A stretch of 46,249 nucleotides of DNA from Planctomycetaceae bacterium. GTDB lineage: Bacteria; Planctomycetota; Phycisphaerae; UBA1845; UTPLA1. Positions 30,708-38,675 of the stretch are shown one piece after another. The notes under the pieces were generated by a model. The model was not told where the DNA came from. It saw only the letters and a list, made by a program, of their open reading frames with translations, and made no database searches. The position numbers and the translations under genes were made by a program. Location of the stretch: contig WYBU01000053.1 of NCBI GenBank assembly GCA_011525745.1, forward strand, positions 1 to 46,249, in the 5' to 3' direction. How positions within the stretch are numbered: position 1 is the first letter of the stretch; every line of letters starts with the position of its first letter.

Positions 30708-33134
30708 ATGTCGTTCACGGGATTGGCAATTGCGCTGCTTGCCGCCTGTAGCGCCGACGCCCCCGCCGCGCCGCCCGCGCAACTGGCGATTAACCCCGCC
30801 CAGATCAACCTCGATCATTCCGCCGATCGCCAGCGCATCGTCATCGTTCTGACTTCACCCGACGGTCAGACGCGCGACGTGACCGCGGCCGCGCAGCTCG
30901 GCTTCGCCGCAGACGGCATCGCCGGCGTCGAGAACGGCGCGCTCGCTCCGATCGCCGACGGCGAAACGCTGCTTACCGCGAGCGCCGAAGGCCAAGCGGC
31001 GCAGGCCCGCGTGATCGTCCGACACATGGAAAAACGCCGCCCCGTAAGCTTCCGCAACGACGTGCTGCCGGTGCTGATGAAGGCTGGATGCAACGCCGGA
31101 AGCTGCCACGGCAGCGCCCAGGGCAAGAACGGCTTTCGCCTGTCGCTGTTCGGCTTCGAACCCGACAAAGACTACGTCAGCCTGACGCGCGACGTCTGGA
31201 GCCGCCGCGTCGATCTGGCCGATCCGCACCGCAGCCTGATGCTCAGCAAGCCGGCCGGCGAAGTCGCCCACGAGGGCGGCCGGCGGCTGGAGCGCGGCAC
31301 GCCCATGTACGATCTGCTGGCCGAATGGATCGCTGCGCGCACGCCCGATGATCCGCCCGATCTGCCCGTGCTGACCGGCATCGAGTGCCTGCCGGCCGAA
31401 GCGGTGATGCGCGGCGCGGGCCAGACGCAGCAGCTTGTCGTGCGCGCCACCTACTCCGACGGCACCGACCGCGACGTCACCTCGCTGGCCGTTTTTGATC
31501 CGACCGATGCGCTGACGGCGGCGGTCGACGCGAACGGGCAAGTCACCAGCGGCCTGCCGGGCGAGGCCTTCGTCATGGCCCGCTTCGGCACGTTCGCGCT
31601 GGTGACGCAGGTCATCGTCCGCGCCGCCGAGACCAGCTTCGCGTGGAACGACGAGCCGGCCGCCAACCTCATCGACGAAGCCATCCACGCCAAGCTGCGC
31701 AAGCTGCAAATCCTGCCGTCCGACGTCGCCGACGACGCCACGTTCCTGCGGCGCATCTACCTCGACGTGCTGGGCGTGCTGCCGACGCGCGAGGAAATCG
31801 AGGCCTTTCTGGCCGACGCCGCCGCCGACAAGCGCGCCCGGCTGATCGACGCGCTGTTGAACCGCCCGGAATTTCCCGAGCTGTGGGCGATGAAATGGGC
31901 CGAGTTGCTGCGGATCGAAAGCGCTTCGCAGCGCATCAGCTTTAAGGCGATGTACCGCTACAACCAGTGGCTGCGCGAATCGATCCTGGCCAACAAGCCG
32001 CTCAACGCGATGGTGCGCGAGTTGCTGACATCCGAAGGCGGTAACTTCTCGACGCCGGCCGTGAACTTCTACCTGGTCGAGACCGATCCGACGCTGATCG
32101 CCGAAAACGTCGCGCAGGTCTTCGCCGGCATCCGCATTCAATGCGCCCAGTGCCACAATCATCCATTCGAGCGCTGGACGCAGGACGACTACTACGCGTT
32201 CGCCGCCTTCTTCCCGCAGATCGGCAAAAAACAGGCCGAGGACCCGCGCGAGACGGTCGTCTTCAACTCCGGCGCCGGCGACGTGCGGCATTTGCGCGAC
32301 GGGCGCGTCATGGCGCCGCGCGTGCTCGGCGGCGCGGCGAGCAGCGTACCGGCCGGCGTCGACCGCCGCGTCGCGCTGGCCGACTGGCTGACCGCGCCGG
32401 ACAACCCCTGGTTCGCGGCGTGTTTCGTCGATCGCGTCTGGGCGCACTTCATGGGGCGCGGGCTGGTCGAGCCGCCCGACGACGTGCGCGTCAGCAATCC
32501 GCCGTCGCATCCCGAGCTGCGCCGGGAGCTGGCGCGGCTGTTCGTCGAATCCAACTACGACCTGCGGGCGTTGGTGCGGCTGATCTGCAACTCGCGCGCC
32601 TATCAGCGCTCGTCGCGCCCCAACGCCGTCAACGCCCGCGACGTGCGCAACTTCTCGCGCGCCGCCATTCGCCGCCTTTCGGCCGAGGTGCTGCTCGACG
32701 CCGTCTGCCGCGTCACCGGCGTGCCCGAGAAATACTCCGGCCTGCCGCTCGGCGCCAGGGCCGTGCAGATCGCCGACGCCCGCTCGGGCAGTTATTTCCT
32801 CGACGTCTTCGGCCGCCCGCCGCGGCTGTCGGCCTGCACCTGCGAACGCAGCAACGAACCGACGCTGTCGCAGGCGCTGCACCTGATCAACGGCCAGACG
32901 CTGACGGCCAAGATCGCCTCCGACGCCGGCCGGCTGGCGAAGCAACTGGCGGCGGGCACGACGCCCGAGGCGATCATCGAGGATTTGTACCTGACCGCGC
33001 TGACGCGCAAACCGACGGCGGCGGAGATGGCACACCTGGTCGCGGCGTTAAGCGCCGCGGACAACCCGCGGCAGGGACTGGAAGACGTCTACTGGGCGGT
33101 GCTGAATTCGAAGGAGTTTGTGTTCAATCATTGA
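30708..33134 (+). CDS. PSCyt1/DUF1549/DUF1553 lipoprotein (Planctomycetes-type)
   Basis: This is an 808-residue secreted lipoprotein with the lipobox LLAAC (Cys14). It then has a Big-like beta domain (about 25-105), a PSCyt1-like segment with CNAGSCHGSAQGKNGFRLS (C128, C133, H134), a second Ig-like domain (about 225-305), DUF1549 (about 318-530, with CAQCHNHPF at 479-487, a CxxCH motif) and DUF1553 (about 550-800). The family is a hallmark of Planctomycetes and is normally paired with a DUF1501 gene, which is absent here. The CxxCH could hold heme c; function is unknown, with polysaccharide or sulfatide metabolism proposed in some genomes. ATG 30708 is preferred to 30699 because of the short n-region and the -10-like hexamer. 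Confidence 0.88.
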   Translation: MSFTGLAIALLAACSADAPAAPPAQLAINPAQINLDHSADRQRIVIVLTSPDGQTRDVTAAAQLGFAADGIAGVENGALAPIADGETLLTASAEGQAAQARVIVRHMEKRRPVSFRNDVLPVLMKAGCNAGSCHGSAQGKNGFRLSLFGFEPDKDYVSLTRDVWSRRVDLADPHRSLMLSKPAGEVAHEGGRRLERGTPMYDLLAEWIAARTPDDPPDLPVLTGIECLPAEAVMRGAGQTQQLVVRATYSDGTDRDVTSLAVFDPTDALTAAVDANGQVTSGLPGEAFVMARFGTFALVTQVIVRAAETSFAWNDEPAANLIDEAIHAKLRKLQILPSDVADDATFLRRIYLDVLGVLPTREEIEAFLADAAADKRARLIDALLNRPEFPELWAMKWAELLRIESASQRISFKAMYRYNQWLRESILANKPLNAMVRELLTSEGGNFSTPAVNFYLVETDPTLIAENVAQVFAGIRIQCAQCHNHPFERWTQDDYYAFAAFFPQIGKKQAEDPRETVVFNSGAGDVRHLRDGRVMAPRVLGGAASSVPAGVDRRVALADWLTAPDNPWFAACFVDRVWAHFMGRGLVEPPDDVRVSNPPSHPELRRELARLFVESNYDLRALVRLICNSRAYQRSSRPNAVNARDVRNFSRAAIRRLSAEVLLDAVCRVTGVPEKYSGLPLGARAVQIADARSGSYFLDVFGRPPRLSACTCERSNEPTLSQALHLINGQTLTAKIASDAGRLAKQLAAGTTPEAIIEDLYLTALTRKPTAAEMAHLVAALSAADNPRQGLEDVYWAVLNSKEFVFNH

Positions 33135-33206
33135 CGGGCGGCGCGAGGACCCGTCGCGCCAGCGCCGGGCCGCGTGATTGTTTGACCGCCGGCGATGTAC
33201 CGCCAC

Positions 33207-33785
33207 CTATTCGGCTTGCGCCAATTGCGTTACGAGCCGCACGAACCGATCGAGCGACCGCGAGCGCGTTCGTGCCGACTGATAATCCAAACGCAAGAGC
33301 ATCGGGAGCACGTCGATCGTCGGTTTGTAGCCGTTGGGCTTGAGCTGTTCGAGCCGTTCCTTTGCACCGCGGATCGACTCGACATCATGGGGGCGCTCAG
33401 CGTCTGCCAGCACTCCGCGGAATCCGCGCAGCGACTCGATTCCCGCCAGCAACCACGCCTCGATCTCGCGCACGGCCAGATTCACGGCAACGGGGACGCG
33501 CGCTGTCGAACGACCGGCGCGGACCAGCTCAGGTCCTAGTTGACATGCGGCGTCGTCATCGGCGTCCATCAAAGCGAGTACGGCGATACAGCCGGGTTTC
33601 ATTCGCGCCATCCGCACGCGGCGCGCAAACACGTCCGGATTCGCCAGACGCTGTCGCTTTTCGCGAATAGGTTTCGCGTCGGGTTCCACGTCGAAGGCGC
33701 CCGCGTCGTGCAGAATCCGGCGTATGAACGCCGGGATCGCTGCCGCCTCGCTGTGACCTTCAACGATCGGCACGATTCGGCGCAT
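33207..33785 (-). CDS. DUF4276-type TOPRIM-like protein, partner of the adjacent ATPase
   Basis: The 192-residue product looks like a TOPRIM-fold protein of the DUF4276 group. The N-terminal IVEGHSEAAAIP (E9, E13) supplies the first acidic position, ALMDADDD (D74, D76-D78) the DxD motif, and AVREIEAWLLAG (107-114) is a motif characteristic of this group. TOPRIM domains in OLD-family nucleases cut or nick nucleic acids with Mg2+. Its start (33785) lies 26 nt inside the end of the ATPase gene, so the two are translationally coupled and probably form one complex. It corresponds to the ATPase and TOPRIM halves of OLD nucleases split into two genes. An anti-phage role is inference from that organisation. 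Confidence 0.75.
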   Translation of the reverse strand: MRRIVPIVEGHSEAAAIPAFIRRILHDAGAFDVEPDAKPIREKRQRLANPDVFARRVRMARMKPGCIAVLALMDADDDAACQLGPELVRAGRSTARVPVAVNLAVREIEAWLLAGIESLRGFRGVLADAERPHDVESIRGAKERLEQLKPNGYKPTIDVLPMLLRLDYQSARTRSRSLDRFVRLVTQLAQAE

Positions 33786-34995
33786 TGCAGATCGGATCCC
33801 TTGCGAAGAGGTTCGGCTCGTCGGGCAGTTGCTCGTATTGCTCGATGGCAACCTCCATGCCTGCGTTTCGCAGCAGGTCGCCGGGCGTGCAGAGTCTTTC
33901 GCGGATGGACTGCTTGGACGCCTCGTCCAGATCCGTAACGACCGTTTCGCCGCGGATCATCTCGACGGCGCGCAGCTCTTCGATTCGCACGTTCTTGTGG
34001 TCGATCAGTTCGGGCGAATGCGTCGTCACGATGATCTGCGACCAGCGCGTGCCGTGACGAATGGCGTCGAACAACGCCTCGGCCGCGGCGGGATGAACCG
34101 TCGATTCCGGCTCCTCGATTCCAAGCACCGACGCCCGCGAGCGCTGATAGATGGCGAGCAGCACGCCCAGCACGCGCAACGTTCCGTCTGAGATGCCAGT
34201 CGGATAGAAGGTCAGCGGCTGGCCCTTCTTGTCGCCCACGTCCTGAAGGAACCGCAGCGTCTCTTGCGCGCCGCTCGCGTGATGCTCGACGTCCATGATT
34301 CCCGGCACCACGCGCCCCAGAAACTCGCAGACTTCCTTGTACGCGCCGTTGCTGTTACGAAGCTCGCGCACCACGGCGCCGGCGTTGCTGCCGTCGCGCA
34401 AGAGCACGAGGCCCGGGTTGGGATCCTGCGGCTTGCGCATCAGCTCGGGCACGAGGTTGTAGAATCTCATGCCGGCCAGGAAGTCGAACAACGTACGAAA
34501 CCCCTCTTTGGCCGAGACTGCCGTCAGCGCCAGACGATCTCGCGTCAGTCGCGGTTCCACACCTTCGGGTCGAACCTTGAATTTCCCTTTTTCGATCTCG
34601 AATTCCATGCGCTGAAGCGCGCCCGGCCCCAGAATGATGCACGTCTCCCGGTTGATGGCGAATTCGCCCTGGCTCTTCGGAACTGCTCCCACGGTGAAGG
34701 CGTACAGGGCCATTCGCTTGTCGGGTAGCTCGATCTCAAGTCGAATAGTGAAATGCGTCGGATGCCCACGCAACGCCTTACGGCGTACCGCGCCGACGCC
34801 GCCGCGAAGCTGAAGTGCATGAGCGGGGGTCACGTTCAGCGCGTCCGAAACGAAACGCAAGGCGTCGAGAACGTTGCTCTTGCCCGCGCCGTTCGGACCG
34901 ACCAGTATCGTCAGATCTCCGAGGGAAAGCTGCGCCTTCGCGATGCTGCGAAAGTTGCGGATGCACAGCAGTCGTATCCGTCCGTGCTCGGACAT
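33760..34995 (-). CDS. AAA/SMC-like ATPase (AAA_15/AAA_21 type, OLD-like)
   Basis: This is a 411-residue ABC/SMC-like ATPase. It begins IRLLCIRNFRSIAKAQLSL and has Walker A VGPNGAGKSN (32-41), a long inserted helical/beta region, the signature-like SDGTLRVLGVL, Walker B VLGIEEPES and a D-loop/H-loop region ending in ITTHSPELID-type sequence (IVTTHSPELID). It resembles the ATPase halves of OLD, RecF-like and retron/defence-associated systems. The start is only 4 nt after the sucC stop codon, so it is probably co-transcribed with sucC. The place where sucD normally follows sucC is occupied by this pair. The downstream TOPRIM-like gene overlaps by 26 nt. Confidence 0.82.
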   Translation of the reverse strand: MSEHGRIRLLCIRNFRSIAKAQLSLGDLTILVGPNGAGKSNVLDALRFVSDALNVTPAHALQLRGGVGAVRRKALRGHPTHFTIRLEIELPDKRMALYAFTVGAVPKSQGEFAINRETCIILGPGALQRMEFEIEKGKFKVRPEGVEPRLTRDRLALTAVSAKEGFRTLFDFLAGMRFYNLVPELMRKPQDPNPGLVLLRDGSNAGAVVRELRNSNGAYKEVCEFLGRVVPGIMDVEHHASGAQETLRFLQDVGDKKGQPLTFYPTGISDGTLRVLGVLLAIYQRSRASVLGIEEPESTVHPAAAEALFDAIRHGTRWSQIIVTTHSPELIDHKNVRIEELRAVEMIRGETVVTDLDEASKQSIRERLCTPGDLLRNAGMEVAIEQYEQLPDEPNLFARDPICNAPNRADR

Positions 34996-34999
34996 ATGC

Positions 35000-36364
35000 C
35001 TACACCGCCGCACATACCTTCTTCGCCGCGTCCGTCAGATCCGCCGCCGGGATCAGTTGCGGGATGGCCGCCGCCTTCAGCATCTCGCGGGCCTTCTCGA
35101 CGTTCGTGCCCTCCAGCCGCACCACGACCGGCGCCCTGAAGCCGACTTCCTTCGCCGCCGCGATCAGCGCCTCGGCGATCACGTCGCACTTGGCGATGCC
35201 CCCGAAAATGTTGACCAGCACCCCGTTGACTTTCTCGTCCGACAGAATGATGCGAAACGCCTCGATCGCCCCTTCCTTCGTCACGCTCCCGCCCACGTCC
35301 AGAAAATTCGCCGGCTGCCCGCCGTGCAGCTTGATGATGTCCATCGTGCTCATGGCCAGCCCGGCGCCGTTGACCAGGCAGCCGATGTTCCCGTCCAGCG
35401 CGATGTACGAAAGGTTGGCCTTCTTCGCGCGAATCTCGTTGGGATTCTCCTCGCTCGGATCGAACAATGCCTCGATCTCCGCGTGGCGGAACAGCGCGTT
35501 GTCGTCGAAGTTGAACTTCGCGTCGATCGCCAGAATCTCGCCGCCGTCGGTCTGCACCAGCGGATTGATCTCCGCCAGGCTGCAATCCTTCTCGATGAAC
35601 AGCCGCGCCAAAACCTGTAGCGTCCGCGCCGCCGTCTTCGCCTGATCGCCGGCCAACCCCAGGGCCGACACCAGCCGCCGCACCTGAAAGTCCTGCAAGC
35701 CCAGATGCGGGTGCAGCCACTCCTTCACGATCGCGTCGGGGTTCTTCGCGGCGACTTCCTCGATCTCCACGCCGCCCTCCCGGCTGACCATCACGCAGGG
35801 CGTACGGCGGGCGCGATCGACCACCACGCCGACGTAATACTCCTTCGCGATGTTCACCGCCGGCGCCAGAAGGATGTGCCGCACGCGCACGCCCTCCGGG
35901 CCGGTCTGCTTGCTGACCATCGGCTTGTCGAACATGCGCCGGCAGTGCTGCTCGGCCTCGGCGGCCGTCTTGCACAGAACCACGTAGCCGGCCTTGCCGC
36001 GCCCGCCGGCGTGGACCTGCGCCTTGACGACGACGGAGAAGTCCACAGCCGAGGGCGGCTGTGCCACACTCTTCACAGCCGAGGGCGGCTGTGCCACATT
36101 CTTCAGCGCGGAGGGCGGCTGTGCCACATTCTTTAGAGCCGAGGGCGGCTGTGCCACACTCTTCACAGCCGAGGGCGGCTGTGCCACATTCTTCAGAGCC
36201 GAGGGCGGCTGTGCCACAGGTGTCTCGGTCGCGCAGGACTGCGCGGCGGCCAGCTTCGCAAACGCGGCGGCGGCCTGCTCGGGTTTGTTGATAACCTCAA
36301 AAGGCGGAACGGGCACGCCCGCCTGCTGAAGCAGTTGGCGGGCCTGGAACTCGTGGACTTTCAT
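35000..36364 (-). CDS. sucC: Succinyl-CoA synthetase beta subunit with in-frame repeat array
   Basis: This is a 454-residue ADP/GDP-forming succinate-CoA ligase beta subunit; the family norm is about 390. Motifs are MKVHEFQARQLL, VVVKAQVHAGGRGKAG (111-126), NGAGLAMSTMDIIKLHGG, ANFLDVGG and VNIFGGIAKCDVIAEAL. The excess is a run of six decapeptides VAQPPSA(V/L)K(N/S) at residues 50-107, placed in the ATP-grasp domain between the first helix pair and the strand VVVKAQ. This is a loop where E. coli SucC has only GAGP. The array is a dispersed intergenic repeat that has entered the gene. No sucD lies downstream. A GGAGAA ribosome-binding site precedes ATG 36364. Confidence 0.93.
   Translation of the reverse strand: MKVHEFQARQLLQQAGVPVPPFEVINKPEQAAAAFAKLAAAQSCATETPVAQPPSALKNVAQPPSAVKSVAQPPSALKNVAQPPSALKNVAQPPSAVKSVAQPPSAVDFSVVVKAQVHAGGRGKAGYVVLCKTAAEAEQHCRRMFDKPMVSKQTGPEGVRVRHILLAPAVNIAKEYYVGVVVDRARRTPCVMVSREGGVEIEEVAAKNPDAIVKEWLHPHLGLQDFQVRRLVSALGLAGDQAKTAARTLQVLARLFIEKDCSLAEINPLVQTDGGEILAIDAKFNFDDNALFRHAEIEALFDPSEENPNEIRAKKANLSYIALDGNIGCLVNGAGLAMSTMDIIKLHGGQPANFLDVGGSVTKEGAIEAFRIILSDEKVNGVLVNIFGGIAKCDVIAEALIAAAKEVGFRAPVVVRLEGTNVEKAREMLKAAAIPQLIPAADLTDAAKKVCAAV
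36044..36223 (-). repeat. Six 30-bp REP-like units inside sucC
   Basis: Units start at 36044, 36074, 36104, 36134, 36164 and 36194 without gaps. On the coding (minus) strand each reads GTGGCACAGCCGCCCTCGGC and on to TGTG, i.e. the GTGG foot followed by a hairpin. The third unit has GCGCGGAGG where the others have GAGCC/ACAGCC. The 30-bp length keeps the frame. The same unit, with a GGGGG centre, is found at 16821-16880 outside genes. Confidence 0.95.
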
Positions 36365-36529
36365 GCAGGTTCTCCGCACGGCGCGTTTCTCGTGCCGCGA
36401 TGGATCGCCATGTTAAGGCTGATGGGCACAGTCGCCAAGACGGGTCGCGAGGACGGGAACGGCAGCCAACCTCCGCGCGCGACTTGCGACCGGGCCTTGC
36501 CGCCTCGCGCGCGGCAAGATGATCCCGAA

Positions 36530-37522
36530 TCACCGACCGCCGCCGCCGCGCGGCTCGATGAGCTTCAGCTCGATCGGCGATTCGCCCCCCTGCTCGTCGA
36601 GCACGATCATCCGCACGCGCGGCAGCAGCTCCTCCATCTTCGCCAGGAACAGCCGCGCCCGCGTCACGTCCGGCGCTTTCACGTATTCGGCGTGCTGTTT
36701 GAGAAACGCGTCGGCCTCGCCCCGCGCCCGCGCCAGCCGCTGCGACCGGTAAGCGCTGGCCTCCTGCACGCGCTCGTACGCCCGCGCCTGCGCATCGCGG
36801 ATGCGCCGATCGGCGTCGCGCTCGGCGTCGTGAATCTTGCGCGAGCGCTCGTACTCCTCGTTCGTCACCGCCTTGAACGCGTCGATCACCGCCCGCGGCG
36901 GCTCGATCGACTGAATCGCCGCCGACACCAGCGTCACGCCCGTCTCGTATTGCTCCAGCAGCGCCCGCGAGCGCGCCTCGATCGCGTCGCGCACGGCGAT
37001 CCGATCCGTCGTCAGCAGCGCATCGACCGGCATGCGCGACAGCGCCTCGATCAGCGTCGCCTGCACCGCCTGCCGCACCAGCCCGTCCGGATCGATCGTC
37101 CGCAGCACGTAGCGCGTCGGATCGCCGATGCGGTACTGCGCGATCAGCGTCACCTTGAGGATGTTGATGTCGCCCGACAGCACGTCCGACTGCGGGCTGC
37201 TCATCATCGCCTCGACGTCGCCCTGCTGAATCAGCAGCCGGTCCTCCGGCGACATGCCGACCACGACGCGCCGCACCTGCGTCGTCTTGGGCCGATCGAC
37301 GCGACCCATCGGCCAGGGCAACTCGTAGTGCAGTCCCGGACCCTTCTCGGCGCCGGTCAGCCGGCCGAAGCGGCGAACAACGGCCCGCTCGTCGGGTTGG
37401 ACGAAGTAAAAGCCGCTGCCGGCATACGACGCGACGCCGATGACGACCGCCGCAAAACCGATCCGCCGCGCCCAGCGGCGACCGGTCGGCGGCGCGAAAC
37501 TCGCATCGGGCAGCCCGCTCAC
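36530..37522 (-). CDS. hflK: HflK-like SPFH protein
   Basis: The 330-residue protein has one N-terminal transmembrane helix (about 20-40) and an SPFH/Band 7 domain beginning FYFVQPDERAVVRRFGRLTG and GPGLHYELPWPMGRVDR, which is the HflK pattern. A long charged coiled coil (about 215-300) follows. HflK and HflC form a large membrane cage around FtsH and modulate its proteolysis. Its start overlaps the stop of the HflC-like gene (ATGA, 37519-37522), so translation is coupled. It is the third SPFH protein of the operon that starts at 40754. Confidence 0.85.
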   Translation of the reverse strand: MSGLPDASFAPPTGRRWARRIGFAAVVIGVASYAGSGFYFVQPDERAVVRRFGRLTGAEKGPGLHYELPWPMGRVDRPKTTQVRRVVVGMSPEDRLLIQQGDVEAMMSSPQSDVLSGDINILKVTLIAQYRIGDPTRYVLRTIDPDGLVRQAVQATLIEALSRMPVDALLTTDRIAVRDAIEARSRALLEQYETGVTLVSAAIQSIEPPRAVIDAFKAVTNEEYERSRKIHDAERDADRRIRDAQARAYERVQEASAYRSQRLARARGEADAFLKQHAEYVKAPDVTRARLFLAKMEELLPRVRMIVLDEQGGESPIELKLIEPRGGGGR

Positions 37523-38496
37523 GGCGCGTCTCCATTGGTCATCAGCGGCGATGGCTTCTCGGCGCTGCGCGTCGCCGGCCGGCTCGACGGAACCGGCGCA
37601 GGCGGCTCCTTCAGCCAGCGCAGATACGGGCTGTCGGCCGACAGAATCAGCACGGTATCGGGATTGAACGTCTTGCCGTACGACTCCAGCGTGCGAAGGA
37701 AGTCATAAAACTCCGGATCGCGGCTGTACGCCTCGCCGTAGATGCGCGTGGCCTCGGCGTCGGCCGTGCCGCGAACTCGCCGCGCCTCTTCCTCGGCCTG
37801 CGAGAGAATCTCGGTCTGCCGCGTCCGGGCCGCGGACCGAATCTTGGCCGCCTCTTCCTCGCCTTCCGAGCGATAGCGCGTCGCGATGCGTTCGCGCTCG
37901 GCCCTCATGCGGTCGAAGACGGCGTTGCGATTTTGATTGGGAAAGATGAACCGCGTGATCTGAAAATCGACGATGTCGATGCCGTAATCGGCCGAAGCGC
38001 GCTGATGACAGCGATGCGCGATCCGCCCGACGAGTTCCGGCCACTTCCATGCTCCCGCATCGGTCGTCGCCAGCGCGGCGAAGTCGGTCGCGCCCAGCGT
38101 CGCGCCCAGCTCGGACACGACCAGGTCGGCCAGGCGCGTCTCGGCCAGCTCGGCGTCGCGCATGGTTTCGAGAAAGCGCGTCAGCGACGCTTCGTCGCGC
38201 CCGATCCGCCAGACGGTGTAAGTGCCGACGACCACGTTCTTCTTATCGCGCGTCAGGAACTCGTCGCTCGGCCGCGTCGGCGCCGGCGTCTCGAAGACCT
38301 GCATCCGGCTGTCGTAGCGCAGCACCGACTCCAGCGGCCAGGGCCGCTTGATTTGCAGGCCCGCCTCCAGAATGGTGCGCACCGGCCGGCCGAACTGCGT
38401 CACGACGACGTACTCGGTCTCATCGACCACGAACGCCGCCGTGGCACACCACCACAACAGCAGCAGAACCACAATCCAGCGCGACAGTTTTTTCAT
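37519..38496 (-). CDS. hflC: HflC-like SPFH protein
   Basis: This is a 325-residue protein with an N-terminal membrane helix (WIVVLLLLWWCATAAF) followed by VVDETEYVVVTQFGRPVRT and GLQIKRPWPLESV, the HflC-type start of an SPFH domain. The family phrase DFQITRFIFPNQNRNAVFDRMRAERERIA precedes a coiled coil rich in EEEAAK/EEARR. It is a partner of the HflK-like protein encoded directly downstream with a 4-bp overlap. The C-terminus is Pro/Ser-rich. AGGTGA is a good ribosome-binding site before ATG 38496. Confidence 0.85.
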   Translation of the reverse strand: MKKLSRWIVVLLLLWWCATAAFVVDETEYVVVTQFGRPVRTILEAGLQIKRPWPLESVLRYDSRMQVFETPAPTRPSDEFLTRDKKNVVVGTYTVWRIGRDEASLTRFLETMRDAELAETRLADLVVSELGATLGATDFAALATTDAGAWKWPELVGRIAHRCHQRASADYGIDIVDFQITRFIFPNQNRNAVFDRMRAERERIATRYRSEGEEEAAKIRSAARTRQTEILSQAEEEARRVRGTADAEATRIYGEAYSRDPEFYDFLRTLESYGKTFNPDTVLILSADSPYLRWLKEPPAPVPSSRPATRSAEKPSPLMTNGDAP

Positions 38497-38675
38497 CGTT
38501 CACCTGACTTCGACACCGCTCATTTCAACTTTCACTCTTTGACCTTCCGTCTCCGTCGCTCCATCGCTGCGTCGCTTCGTCGCCCGCGTCTTCCCCTTCG
38601 TGCCTCCGTGCCTTGGCGCCTTCCCTTTCGACGTTTCGACTTTCCTGACGCTTCATTTCGACATTCGACTTTCGC
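38497..38675 (+). repeat. Heptamer-type intergenic repeat within the SPFH operon
   Basis: The 179-bp gap between two operon genes is filled with degenerate GTCGCTTCGTCG, CTTCGTGCCTCCGTGCCTTG and TTTCGAC heptamers, the tail part of the composite module. No gene is present. Confidence 0.75.

Noticed and set aside
30855..33035. 726-codon minus-strand reading frame opposite the DUF1549 gene
   Set aside because: It shows no protein motif, and the plus strand encodes a full PSCyt1/DUF1549/DUF1553 protein. Similar antisense frames at 4949-7060, 23505-25163 and 36335-37708 were discarded for the same reason.
35000..36364. sucC as a pseudogene because of the repeat insertion
   Set aside because: The frame is intact, and all conserved motifs before and after the insert are present, including VVVKAQVHAGGRGKAG directly after it.
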